A stretch of DNA of 24,931 nucleotides from 2-01-FULL-41-14 sp046317875 (GTDB lineage Bacteria > Pseudomonadota > Alphaproteobacteria > UBA7879 > UBA5542), in contig JBKCVN010000005.1 in NCBI GenBank assembly GCA_046317875.1, positions 1 through 24,931 of the forward strand. Direction: 5' to 3'. Shown in pieces: positions 1 to 7,377 of the stretch. The position numbers were made by a program, and so were the translations under genes. The notes beneath the pieces were generated by a model. That model made no database searches, was not told the origin of the DNA, and worked only from the letters and a program-made list of their open reading frames with translations. Position 1 is the first letter of the stretch. The number at the start of each line of letters is the position of its first letter.

Positions 1-612
1 GCCATTCAACGACGGGCGCCACTGTATGATAAAGGACAAGAAGGTCACTATAACCTTATCAGTGCGTTGCATAAGTCTGTGCGTGGATCAGACCCTGATG
101 CCGCACTTTATTGGTTTTGTCGCATCCTGGATGGTGGAGAAGACCCCTTATTTATTGCTCGACGTCTGGTACGCATGGCTGTGGAAGATATTGGTTTAGC
201 TGATCCATTAGCTTTAAGCCAGGCCATTGCCGCTAAAGAGGCCTATCAGTTTTTAGGATCGCCCGAGGGGGAATTGGCCCTGGCCCAATGTGTGATCTAT
301 TTGGCCACAGCCCCCAAATCAAACGCAGCCTATGTGGCCTACAAACAAGTAGCCCATATTGCAAAACAGTCGGGCTCACTTCCTCCGCCTCATCATATTC
401 TAAATGCCCCCACCAACCTCATGAAAAATATGGGGTATGGAAAAGAGTATGTTTACGATCACGACACAAAAGAAGGCTTCTCGGCGCAAGATTATTTTCC
501 GGACGGAATGGAGCGGCAAGATTTTTATCAGCCCAAAGGCAGGGGGTATGAGGCAGAGATTCTGGACAAGCTTCAAGAGTGGGCTCGGCTCAGAGGTAAA
601 ATAAAAGCATAA
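1..612 (+). CDS. rarA: Replication-associated recombination protein A (RarA/MgsA), C-terminal part
   Basis: The reading frame is open from base 1, so the true start lies upstream and only the last 203 codons are present. RarA/MgsA is a clamp-loader-like AAA+ ATPase that acts at stalled replication forks. What remains is the C-terminal tetramerisation region. It carries the family-typical stretch YDKGQEGHYNLISALHKS (about residues 9-26 of the fragment), then SDPDAALYW, ARRLVRMAVEDIGLADP and a later MKNMGYGKEY segment. The ATPase core with its Walker motifs is outside the window. An internal TTG at base 67 could be mistaken for a start, but conserved sequence continues upstream of it. A strong hairpin follows directly after the stop codon. 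Identification rests on several conserved motifs and is secure. Confidence 0.95.
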   Translation, partial: AIQRRAPLYDKGQEGHYNLISALHKSVRGSDPDAALYWFCRILDGGEDPLFIARRLVRMAVEDIGLADPLALSQAIAAKEAYQFLGSPEGELALAQCVIYLATAPKSNAAYVAYKQVAHIAKQSGSLPPPHHILNAPTNLMKNMGYGKEYVYDHDTKEGFSAQDYFPDGMERQDFYQPKGRGYEAEILDKLQEWARLRGKIKA

Positions 613-614
613 AA

Positions 615-644
615 AAAAGGCCCACTCTGTTTTGTGGGCCTTTT
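615..644. terminator. Bidirectional intrinsic terminator between rarA and the DUF2608-like gene
   Basis: An 11-bp perfect inverted repeat (AAAAGGCCCAC, 615-625; GTGGGCCTTTT, 634-644) surrounds an 8-base loop. The A-run before it and the T-run after it give a U-tail on either strand. It sits 2 bases after the rarA stop and about 24 bases beyond the stop of the convergent gene, so it can serve both. Confidence 0.88.
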
Positions 645-667
645 CATAAGATAGAATTAGTATAGTT

Positions 668-2110
668 TTATTTTTTTCTCAAATTCAAATAGGCAATTAA
701 AGCTGCATTTCCTGCTTCGCCCGGCTCTGGTTCTTTTTCATTGGGAAAACTCTTCTGAGCCAGATTGTTGCCAGCCATTATTATTTTCTCGCTGGATGTC
801 ACTCCATTTAGCTCAGGGTTTTTTAACTCTTGCAGCATGACCTCTTTAAATTGTTCAGCGTTTGCTAAGAAACCATAAAAACCAGTCATTTTTTCCAACT
901 GAGGGACGTGGATCGCCAGTAAAGGAACATCTGGCATCAATTGTGGAAATGTTAACTTCATGTTCACTACGTTCACAGCCCCATCATCTAGAAAAATTAC
1001 CAACCTAGGCCGAATGCCTTTTTTGTCTAGATAAGCTTTTAAGTAATGAGGCTTATTGTATCCTGAACGTTCTCCAGTCACAAAGTTATTAGAAATCGCA
1101 ACTATTTCTTCTGAATTGCCTACTTTTACAAAGGTTTTATCATTGAGCATTTTGTCTTTCATGAAAACCTTACTTCCATTATTCATAGTTTTGAAATGCT
1201 CATCATTAAGATAAAAAATATGACCAACACCTGATAGCTTTGATTGGGTTGCTAGTGTTTCAAGTGCTCCTGACCCTGCTGCCGTATCTACAAGCAAATT
1301 CACACCAGACTCTTTGGCCCAATTCAGAAAGTCTAGAAACTCTTGACCTCCTCGAAGAACTGTTGTTCCTGGTTTATTCCCTTTTGTAGAAAGGGTTCCA
1401 TCAAAATCAAAGGCCAATACAATTTCTTCAGGTTTAACCCCTTGTTTCAAGGCATCTTCTATCAGAGCCCTGACTGTCTTTGGGGGATATGTGGATGATA
1501 GGTGTTGTAACATTATGTTTTTTCTTGAAACAAGCTTGCTGTAAAGAGATGATTTTGATTGTCTGATTGCTGTGTTTTTAGGTTCAGGAGTCTGAAGCTC
1601 CTTAAGTGCTTGTTTAACAGTTACATCTAGAAAGTTATAAAGATCCCTATCTTCTTGCTTCGCAGAAGAATTTAGAATCTTCCCACTTTTTAATTTTCGC
1701 ACTTTTCCTTCTGTTTGCAAAGCTTGCATAGCTAAATCATATTTGTCGGCAGGTGATAATGATTTATGGTTAACTCCCACAAAAGAAGTCATATAAAAAC
1801 TTTCACGTTTCCGGGCGCTGAATCGGGCTAGAAGTTTGGGCGAAAAACAGTGAGTCCTACAGAGTCCTACTTTCCCCGAGGTGTTAGAGTCGGCACAATT
1901 TTCCTTACAAAACACATACCGACAGTTTCCTGATTCACTGGCACATTTGGCATTTAGCTCATTCTCAAACCCCTCAACGGTTACACACTTTTTACTGTTG
2001 TGGGTTTTACACTTGAGGCGACTAAGATTCTCGGCAATCTTAATAGATTGTGCATCAGATAGGTTTAGTGACAATAAAAGTAAGGTTAGGGACAGGACTA
2101 TTTTATTCAT
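668..2110 (-). CDS. Secreted cysteine-rich HAD-fold protein, DUF2608-like
   Basis: 480 residues. A Sec-type signal peptide (hydrophobic residues 4-18, ending near SDAQS) predicts export. Residues 34-88 hold eight cysteines (34, 42, 56, 63, 68, 72, 84, 88), suggesting a disulfide-bonded or metal-binding module. A Lys/Ser-rich linker follows. The C-terminal half looks like a HAD phosphatase: motif I FDFDGTL with D235 and D237, motif II LLVDTA with T276, a lysine around 353-358, and motif IV IFLDD with D375/D376 followed by NVVNM. The DD..N..NV pattern and the overall spacing resemble DUF2608, a family known from Legionella, Coxiella and chlamydia-like bacteria. The catalytic residues are present, so phosphatase activity is plausible; the substrate is unknown. 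Monocistronic, with GGAGG at 2121-2125 ten bases before the ATG. Export could mean the periplasm or the host; the sequence does not decide. Confidence 0.7.
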   Translation of the reverse strand: MNKIVLSLTLLLLSLNLSDAQSIKIAENLSRLKCKTHNSKKCVTVEGFENELNAKCASESGNCRYVFCKENCADSNTSGKVGLCRTHCFSPKLLARFSARKRESFYMTSFVGVNHKSLSPADKYDLAMQALQTEGKVRKLKSGKILNSSAKQEDRDLYNFLDVTVKQALKELQTPEPKNTAIRQSKSSLYSKLVSRKNIMLQHLSSTYPPKTVRALIEDALKQGVKPEEIVLAFDFDGTLSTKGNKPGTTVLRGGQEFLDFLNWAKESGVNLLVDTAAGSGALETLATQSKLSGVGHIFYLNDEHFKTMNNGSKVFMKDKMLNDKTFVKVGNSEEIVAISNNFVTGERSGYNKPHYLKAYLDKKGIRPRLVIFLDDGAVNVVNMKLTFPQLMPDVPLLAIHVPQLEKMTGFYGFLANAEQFKEVMLQELKNPELNGVTSSEKIIMAGNNLAQKSFPNEKEPEPGEAGNAALIAYLNLRKK

Positions 2111-2120
2111 TTTAAGGAAG

Positions 2121-2125
2121 CCTCC
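2121..2125 (-). promoter_or_regulatory. Consensus Shine-Dalgarno of the DUF2608-like gene
   Basis: Read on the minus strand this is GGAGG, ten bases before the ATG at 2110. It supports that start, which also gives a clean signal peptide. No convincing promoter pair was found in the divergent 2111-2263 gap, which contains AT-rich -10-like stretches on both strands (around 2171-2182 and 2209-2216). Confidence 0.6.
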
Positions 2126-2263
2126 ATGTTATGTCTTCAATGTTAGACTATTCGACCACACGGATTCAAGTTTTTTATATAAAGGCAGCAGAAGTGCGAC
2201 AGTCAGGTATATTTTTTCGTACCCACATTTGCACCACAATCACAAATCCTGTAGGTTTATGGA

Positions 2264-2956
2264 ATGATTGATCACACCTATCACCTATTAATTGTGGATG
2301 ACGACGAACGCCTTCGTAAGCTTCTATGTCAATTTCTAAAAGAAAGTGGCTTTGAGGTCAGCGTTGCTGCCTCCGCTGCAGAGGCAGCAGAGCTTTTATC
2401 ATTCTTTAAATTTGATCTCATGATTTTGGATGTAATGATGCCAACTGAGTCTGGTTTTGAGTTAGCTCAGCGCCTAAGAGATACGCAGGTGAAAATCCCC
2501 ATTTTATTCTTAACAGCCCTTGGCACCACAGCCGACAGAATTCAAGGCCTTGAAAGTGGCGGAGATGACTATTTGCCCAAGCCTTTTGAGCCTAAAGAGC
2601 TTGTGCTGCGTATTCATGCCATCTTGCGGCGGATTCATGATGGACCTTTAGGTGTGGCAAAAAAAGAAGTTCAAATCGGGCCTTTTTATTTTAACATTGA
2701 GAAAGAGACTTTGCGCCGCGGGGATGTGGCTATTTCTCTGACCTCAAGCGAAGCGCACCTTTTAAAAATATTTGCCTCTCATATCGGAGTTTATCTTTCC
2801 CGTGAAGAACTAATTCAAGGCATGAAATTAGAGGCAAACAGCCGTACTATTGATGTGCAAATTACCCGGCTTAGAAAAAAAATAGAGAGTGATCCTAAGC
2901 ATCCCCATTTCCTGCAAACAGTGCGTAACAAAGGATATATTTTATGGGATCATTAA
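2264..2956 (+). CDS. OmpR-family response regulator
   Basis: 230 residues. The N-terminal receiver domain (about 6-125) has the acidic pocket D12/D13, the phospho-acceptor D56 in LMILDVMMP, T84 in FLTALG and K106 in YLPKPFEP, so it should be phosphorylatable. The C-terminal winged helix (about 135-230) ends in the usual RTIDVQITRLRKKIE and TVRNKGYIL segments, placing it in the OmpR/PhoB class of DNA-binding activators. An upstream ATG at 2259 runs into a stop after one codon, so the start is 2264, with a weak GTAGG eight bases before it. The gene overlaps the following histidine kinase by 13 bases, so the two form one unit. Target genes cannot be read from the sequence; a more specific name such as ompR or petR would be a guess. 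Confidence 0.93.
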   Translation: MIDHTYHLLIVDDDERLRKLLCQFLKESGFEVSVAASAAEAAELLSFFKFDLMILDVMMPTESGFELAQRLRDTQVKIPILFLTALGTTADRIQGLESGGDDYLPKPFEPKELVLRIHAILRRIHDGPLGVAKKEVQIGPFYFNIEKETLRRGDVAISLTSSEAHLLKIFASHIGVYLSREELIQGMKLEANSRTIDVQITRLRKKIESDPKHPHFLQTVRNKGYILWDH

Positions 2957-4254
2957 AGAGACTCTTCCAGCTTTCATTGCGTGATTTCTTCCCCAAAAGT
3001 CTTTTTAATCGAGCTTTTTTGATTATCGGAACACCTCTGATCTTGGTGCAAATTGTTTTTACTGTTGTGTTTCTGGACAGGTACCTTGATTCTGTTACAA
3101 AAAGTTTGGCATCTAACATTGCGCACACGGCAAAGGTTATTACGGATATCTACCCCCAACACAAAGAATTAGCCGATGAAATTTCAGATGAATTGGGCGT
3201 TTTAGTTACTTTTTACAAAAAAAAATCCCTTCAGGGTATGGTTGCTTCTCCTTTAGAGGCATGGGAAGACCATTTTTTAAAAAATGCGTTAGCAGAAGCC
3301 TTGGAGCAGCCCTACATTCTGACTACTAGTCGAGAAGTTTTGAATATCAATATCCAAACAAAAGAAGGGCTGATGGTTATTTCTGTCCTTAGGAAAAAGC
3401 TTATGAGCCGCACAACAGTGCTGGTCTTTATTTGGGTTTTTGGTGCAGCCCTTATCTTTCTTATTATTGCTTCTATCTTTATGAAGAACCAAGTGCGGCC
3501 TATTCAGCGCCTAGCTGAGGCAGCTGAACGATTTGGCAAGGGAATGGATATGGCCGATTTCAAGGTTTCCGGGGCCATGGAAGTACGGCAGGCCGCACGT
3601 GCCTTTAACCAAATGCGTGAACGAATTAAAAGACAAGTGACCCAACGAACCGAAATGTTAGCCGGTATTTCCCATGATTTGCGTACACCCCTTACGCGCA
3701 TGAAGTTAGAGCTGGCCATGATGCCTTCTAACTCAAAAGTAGAAGACATGAAGCGTGACGTGGAAGAAATGGAGATGCTAATCAATGAATATCTCAATTT
3801 TGTAAAAGGTCACGGGGAAGAAAGAAAATCCCTGTGTGACCTGCGACACTTGTTGCAAGATTGTGTTGCTAGCCTTAAGGGTAAACCTTTGGAGATTGAG
3901 TCACATTTGACCGTTGTATCTGTGGCATTACGTCCCAACTCTTTTAAGCGGGCCATTAAAAATTTGCTAGAAAATGCCAACCGTTATGCCTCAAAAGCCA
4001 TGATTAGAACATATACCAAAGATGGTCATGCTGTCATAGTGATCGAAGACAATGGGGAAGGCATTCCCGCTAATAAGCGGAAGGAGGTTTTTAAACCTTT
4101 TGTTCGCTTAGAAAAATCAAGAAATCCTAAAACGGGGGGTGTGGGACTAGGTCTTAGTATTACCCAAGATATTGTTCATGCCCATGGGGGGCAAATTACC
4201 TTAGGCAAATCCTCTTTAGGTGGTTTACGAGTAACAATCAAGATTCCCTTTTAA
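2944..4254 (+). CDS. EnvZ-like membrane sensor histidine kinase
   Basis: 436 residues. A first membrane segment at about 24-45 and a second at about 157-179 frame a periplasmic sensor loop of roughly 110 residues. A HAMP linker (about 180-232) follows. The dimerisation box is ISHDLRTPLTR with the phospho-acceptor H244. The ATPase domain has an N box (N340, N344 in IKNLLENANRY), a G1 box (DNGEGIP, D369) and a G2 box (GGVGLGLSI, 398-406). All catalytic motifs are intact. The domain order and the HDLRTPLTR box match the EnvZ group. The gene begins inside the end of the response regulator gene, so this is its cognate kinase. The periplasmic loop shows no recognised ligand domain, so the signal is unknown. 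Confidence 0.93.
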   Translation: MGSLKRLFQLSLRDFFPKSLFNRAFLIIGTPLILVQIVFTVVFLDRYLDSVTKSLASNIAHTAKVITDIYPQHKELADEISDELGVLVTFYKKKSLQGMVASPLEAWEDHFLKNALAEALEQPYILTTSREVLNINIQTKEGLMVISVLRKKLMSRTTVLVFIWVFGAALIFLIIASIFMKNQVRPIQRLAEAAERFGKGMDMADFKVSGAMEVRQAARAFNQMRERIKRQVTQRTEMLAGISHDLRTPLTRMKLELAMMPSNSKVEDMKRDVEEMEMLINEYLNFVKGHGEERKSLCDLRHLLQDCVASLKGKPLEIESHLTVVSVALRPNSFKRAIKNLLENANRYASKAMIRTYTKDGHAVIVIEDNGEGIPANKRKEVFKPFVRLEKSRNPKTGGVGLGLSITQDIVHAHGGQITLGKSSLGGLRVTIKIPF

Positions 4255-4266
4255 ATCTTTTAGATC

Positions 4267-4295
4267 TTGACAAATCATCGAATGAAATAGATTTT
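4267..4295 (+). promoter_or_regulatory. Possible promoter of the rnd-fdx-iscX-rsm22 run
   Basis: A perfect TTGACA (4267-4272) lies in the 67-base gap after the kinase gene. The -10 is poor: GATTTT at 17-base spacing, or TAGATT at 15-base spacing. A purine-rich AGGAAG precedes the ATG at 4322. Only the -35 is convincing. Confidence 0.4.
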
Positions 4296-4321
4296 GATCC
4301 CATACATAAAAGGAAGTTTTA

Positions 4322-4939
4322 ATGGAAATTGTTTTACATCATGGGGATTTAGACAACTCAGTTACTTTTAAAAAAGCAGTGGCCGTAGACACGGAAGCTT
4401 TGGGTCTGCAAATTAAAAGAGACCCCTTGTGCTTGGTCCAGCTATGTGCAGGCGATGGTATTTGTCATCTAGTGAAATTTGACCTAGGCAAACCTTATAA
4501 TGCCCCCCATCTTAAAAAAATTTTGGAAGATAAAAACATTTTAAAGATCTATCATTATGCGCGGTTTGATGTGGCCATTTTAAAACAGTATTTGGGTGTT
4601 CATTCTAACCCCAACTATTGCACTAAAATCGCTTCAAAACTGGCGCGCACCTATACCGAACGCCATGGATTGAAAGATTTATGCTCGACCCTATTAAACG
4701 TTGAAATCTCGAAACAAGAACGGGCTTCGAATTGGGGGGCTGAGGTTTTGACGGAAGAGCAAAAAATGTATGCAGCCACAGATGTCTTGTATCTTCACCG
4801 CCTTAAAGACCTGTTGGATGAGATGTTAGATAAGAATGGCCGAAAAGACTTGGCCGAAAAATGCTTTGAATTTATTCCCACCTGTGTAGACCTAGATCTT
4901 AAAGAGTGGGATGTTGGAACAATCTTTTCTTATAAATAA
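4322..4939 (+). CDS. rnd: Ribonuclease D-like 3'-5' exonuclease (short form)
   Basis: 205 residues, one DEDDy exonuclease domain. The metal-binding residues are visible: D23 and E25 (AVDTEALGLQ), D83 (YHYARFDVAIL), and Y150 with D154 (MYAATDVLYLHRL). Members of this family trim the 3' ends of tRNA and other structured RNAs in the cytoplasm. The C-terminal HRDC domains of E. coli RNase D (about 375 residues in all) are absent; such short versions are common in alphaproteobacteria, so this is not a truncation. The stop codon overlaps the ribosome-binding site of the ferredoxin gene, so the two are probably co-transcribed. The symbol rnd follows family usage; the exact RNA substrate is not proven. 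Confidence 0.9.
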   Translation: MEIVLHHGDLDNSVTFKKAVAVDTEALGLQIKRDPLCLVQLCAGDGICHLVKFDLGKPYNAPHLKKILEDKNILKIYHYARFDVAILKQYLGVHSNPNYCTKIASKLARTYTERHGLKDLCSTLLNVEISKQERASNWGAEVLTEEQKMYAATDVLYLHRLKDLLDEMLDKNGRKDLAEKCFEFIPTCVDLDLKEWDVGTIFSYK

Positions 4940-4943
4940 GGAG
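4938..4943 (+). promoter_or_regulatory. Strong Shine-Dalgarno of fdx overlapping the rnd stop
   Basis: AAGGAG begins inside the TAA stop of the preceding gene and lies seven bases before the ATG at 4951. It fixes the ferredoxin start and suggests coupled translation. Confidence 0.65.
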
Positions 4944-4950
4944 AACAAAA

Positions 4951-5280
4951 ATGCCTAAGATTACCTTCCTCTATCAAGATGGAACAAAAAAAGAAATCGA
5001 TGCCCCTGTGGGACTCTCTGTGCTGGAAGTGGCCCACCAAAATAATGTGGATTTAGAAGGGGCTTGTGAAGGATCACTTGCATGCTCTACATGTCATATT
5101 GTTGTTGAGCCCGAATGGTTTGATTTGTTGCCAGAAGCCTCAGAAGATGAACAAGACATGCTGGACTTGGCCTTTGGATTGACCCATACATCACGTTTAG
5201 GGTGCCAAATCATCATGAGCGAAGAACTAGATGGATTGGTGGTAAGACTGCCCGCTGCCACCCGTAACATGATGGGCTAA
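4951..5280 (+). CDS. fdx: Adrenodoxin-type 2Fe-2S ferredoxin (ISC ferredoxin)
   Basis: 109 residues. The cluster ligands are C39, C45, C48 (GACEGSLACSTCH) and C85 (RLGCQI), the CX5CX2CX36C spacing of adrenodoxin/Fdx proteins. The acidic patch with SEDEQDMLDLAF, which docks partners in this class, is present. ISC ferredoxin supplies electrons to the cysteine desulfurase and scaffold during Fe-S cluster assembly. The next gene is iscX, the same order as at the end of the E. coli isc operon. The rest of that operon (iscS, iscU, hscAB) is not in the window. Family and likely ISC role are secure from motif and neighbour. Confidence 0.95.
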   Translation: MPKITFLYQDGTKKEIDAPVGLSVLEVAHQNNVDLEGACEGSLACSTCHIVVEPEWFDLLPEASEDEQDMLDLAFGLTHTSRLGCQIIMSEELDGLVVRLPAATRNMMG

Positions 5281-5284
5281 GGTC

Positions 5285-5479
5285 ATGCGGTGGACAGATG
5301 TGTATGACATCGCCATTGCTTTGGAAGACAAATACCCGGATGTAGATATTCTGGGCATTCGGTTCACGGATCTGTGGCAATGGGTGCAAGAACTGGATGG
5401 ATTTAATGATCTGCCCGAGAACAGCAGCGAATCCATTCTAGAAGCCATTCAAATGGCTTGGTTGGAAGAGAGGGATTAA
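5285..5479 (+). CDS. iscX: Fe-S assembly protein IscX
   Basis: 64 residues, typical IscX (YfhJ) length. It shows the family signature MRWTDVYDIA, then ALEDKYPDVD, IRFTDLWQWV and SESILEAIQMAW near the end. IscX is a small acidic protein that binds cysteine desulfurase IscS and iron and tunes the rate of cluster formation. It begins 4 bases after the ferredoxin stop, preceded by a short AAGG, so it is in the same operon. Its last codons overlap the likely start of the downstream Rsm22-like gene if the TTG at 5458 is used. Confidence 0.95.
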   Translation: MRWTDVYDIAIALEDKYPDVDILGIRFTDLWQWVQELDGFNDLPENSSESILEAIQMAWLEERD

Positions 5480-6426
5480 CCCTGCGTTACCTCCCTGCAC
5501 CCATTCTTAAGAGAATATCCGCTCTTATAGACCAAAAAACTCACTTATATCAATCATCCTATAATGCTTTATCAAGGAGATATAGAAACCAGAATGATAA
5601 TAAAAAGCTGTTATCCCAGTCGGAAAGTTTAGCTTATCTTTTAGCCCGACTTCCCGCCACCACAGAAGTCTTGGGATATGCTTTTGAACAGGTAAAAAAA
5701 CTGACCACCTTAAATTTTTCTTCTTATTTAGATATAGGATGCGGTCCCGGTGCTTCTTATTGGGTCGCAAAAGACCTTTTCCCATCCTTATGTTCTTTTT
5801 CTTTTCTAGAGGCTAACCCTTTTATGTATGATTTATTAGTTAGCCTTATTGAAAAAAATCCCTCGATAGAATTTTTTAACAGTGATGCCCGTAAAGTAAC
5901 TTTCACCGGTACCCATGATTTGGTTTCTTTTTCTTATTCCCTAGGAGAAATGGACCAGCAGCAAGATGTTTTAGATAAATATTGGAACCTGACCACGAAG
6001 GCTCTAATAATAACCGAGCCCGGAACACCAGTGGGTTTTAAAACGCTATTAAATGCGCGAAAATTTTTAATTAATAGCGGCGCCTTCATAGTGGCCCCCT
6101 GTGGTCATAACGCCCCCTGCCCTTTGGAAAATGCACCTAAAGATTGGTGCCATTTTTCAACACGGCTAGAAAGAAGCCCGGTCCATAAAACCCTTAAAAA
6201 AAGCACCCTGGCCTATGAAGACGAAAAATTTGTTTATTTGATTGCCACCAAAGAACCCTTTGCCATACCGGGACTAAGAATTTTAAAAAGACCATTAAAA
6301 GGAAAAGGTCATGTGCGCTTGGATCTTTGCACACCCGAGGGGATCGAGAAAAGAACCGTTTCCAAATCTAAGGCAGAAGAATATAAAGAGTGTAAGACTA
6401 AAGAATGGGGAGATCTGGTGGAGTAG
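5458..6426 (+). CDS. Rsm22/METTL17-family ribosomal small-subunit assembly protein
   Basis: Up to 322 residues. It has a class I methyltransferase-like core with an SAM-binding loop LDIGCGPGAS (91-100) and an acidic strand end FLEAN (E118). Four cysteines, C215 and C221 (CGHNAPCP), C231 (DWCHF) and C291 (DLCTPEG), match the ligand layout of mitochondrial Rsm22/METTL17, which bind a 4Fe-4S cluster and help assemble the small ribosomal subunit. Adjacent fdx and iscX fit an Fe-S protein. There is no ATG before about residue 123. The start is either TTG 5458 (22-base overlap with iscX, no clear ribosome-binding site) or CTG 5482 (GAGAGGG seven bases upstream, directly before the conserved LPAPILKRI). 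The start is uncertain, the family is not. Methyltransferase activity is unproven; homologues may be non-catalytic. Confidence 0.85.
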   Translation: MVGREGLTLRYLPAPILKRISALIDQKTHLYQSSYNALSRRYRNQNDNKKLLSQSESLAYLLARLPATTEVLGYAFEQVKKLTTLNFSSYLDIGCGPGASYWVAKDLFPSLCSFSFLEANPFMYDLLVSLIEKNPSIEFFNSDARKVTFTGTHDLVSFSYSLGEMDQQQDVLDKYWNLTTKALIITEPGTPVGFKTLLNARKFLINSGAFIVAPCGHNAPCPLENAPKDWCHFSTRLERSPVHKTLKKSTLAYEDEKFVYLIATKEPFAIPGLRILKRPLKGKGHVRLDLCTPEGIEKRTVSKSKAEEYKECKTKEWGDLVE

Positions 6427-6461
6427 ATATTCTTCCCTAAAAAAGCTGCACTAAAATTTTT

Positions 6462-6923
6462 TTAAATAGTCCGTACAACTGAGGCAATTTTATTCAAAAT
6501 GCCATTCACAAATCCAACATCTTTTTTATCAAAGAAGGCATGAGTTACATCTAGATATTCTGAAATGATAATCGGGGTGTCCGTATCTGGAAAGGACAGA
6601 AGCTCGAAGGTGCCACATTTAATGATGTTCAGCAAAATGGGATCAATTCTTTCCATTTTCCATGTTTCATTTAAATGGGGGGATATCAGGTCTAAAAGGA
6701 TCTGAGACTTAGTATTAACGCCTGAAACTAATGCATGCAAAAAAGACTCATCGGGTTGGATGGCTAGATCTTCATCCAAATTCTTTCCCACATAATGCGC
6801 TTGGAAGGTGTGCAAAGCTTCGTGCTCTGATATTTTCATCATAGATTGGGTATAAAGTACTTGAACGGCGGCCAGACGGGCAGCACTTTTTTTTCTGTAC
6901 CCACTATTTTTTTTATTATCCAT
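6462..6923 (-). CDS. nusB: Transcription antitermination factor NusB
   Basis: 153 residues. The all-helical NusB fold is recognisable from RKKSAARLAAVQVLYTQ at the N terminus, ERIDPILLNIIKCGTFELL in the middle and PIIISEYLDVTHAFFDKKDVGFVNGILNKIA at the C terminus (the family's EYVxLA...SGFVNGVLD region). NusB with NusE (ribosomal S10) binds boxA RNA and prevents early termination in rRNA operons. The start lies only 2 bases after the nrdR stop, with CGGAA before the ATG. In most alphaproteobacteria riboflavin genes stand between nrdR and nusB; here they do not. nusB is the last gene of the minus-strand block, and no GC-rich terminator is visible in the 35-base gap to the convergent Rsm22-like gene. 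Confidence 0.93.
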   Translation of the reverse strand: MDNKKNSGYRKKSAARLAAVQVLYTQSMMKISEHEALHTFQAHYVGKNLDEDLAIQPDESFLHALVSGVNTKSQILLDLISPHLNETWKMERIDPILLNIIKCGTFELLSFPDTDTPIIISEYLDVTHAFFDKKDVGFVNGILNKIASVVRTI

Positions 6924-6925
6924 TT

Positions 6926-7366
6926 TTATTCCGAAATAAATTTTTGAAAATCTTCTATGCTTTTAAAGTCTTTATAAACAGACGCAAAGCGCAGATAGGA
7001 CACAAGATCCAAGTCCTTAAGGGCTTCTAATACCATTTCCCCAATCACTTTGGAAGAAATTTCAGCATCTCCTAGCATTTCTAGTCGCCTTACCACCCCG
7101 TTTACCAATTTTTCTATACGTTCACCGTCTATGGCCCGTTTACGGGTGGCGGTATAAATAGATCGTACCATCTTTTCCCGATCAAAGGGGACCCGTTCCC
7201 CATTTTTCTTAACCACCACAAGATCGGAAAGTTGAATCCGCTCGTATGTGGTAAATCGCGAGACACATTCGGGACAAAAGCGTCGACGACGAATGGCTAA
7301 ATAGTCATCCGAGGGTCTTGAGTCCTTGACCTGAGTTTCAATACATCCACAAAAAGGACAACGCAT
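6926..7366 (-). CDS. nrdR: Transcriptional repressor NrdR
   Basis: 146 residues, close to the usual 150-160. The N-terminal zinc ribbon has C3, C6, C31 and C34 (MRCPFCG...FCPEC). It is followed by the invariant RRRRFC and FTTYER segments and an ATP-cone domain (about 46-136) that starts VVKKNGERVPFDREK. NrdR senses ATP/dATP and represses ribonucleotide reductase genes. The start lies 11 bases after the glyA stop, so it is in the same operon. No ribonucleotide reductase gene is in the window. All zinc ligands are intact. Confidence 0.96.
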   Translation of the reverse strand: MRCPFCGCIETQVKDSRPSDDYLAIRRRRFCPECVSRFTTYERIQLSDLVVVKKNGERVPFDREKMVRSIYTATRKRAIDGERIEKLVNGVVRRLEMLGDAEISSKVIGEMVLEALKDLDLVSYLRFASVYKDFKSIEDFQKFISE

Positions 7367-7377
7367 TCAATCAAGCC

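Noticed and set aside
2111..2263. Promoters in the divergent gap between the DUF2608-like gene and the response regulator
   Set aside because: There are TATA-rich stretches on both strands, but the best -35/-10 pairs match only 4 of 6 at each hexamer. Not strong enough to list.
1881..2267. 128-codon plus-strand frame over the start of the DUF2608-like gene
   Set aside because: Antisense shadow of a gene with signal peptide and ribosome-binding site; the translation has no family features.
6427..6461. Terminator between the convergent rsm22-like and nusB genes
   Set aside because: Only A-run and T-run pairing is possible; there is no GC-rich stem.
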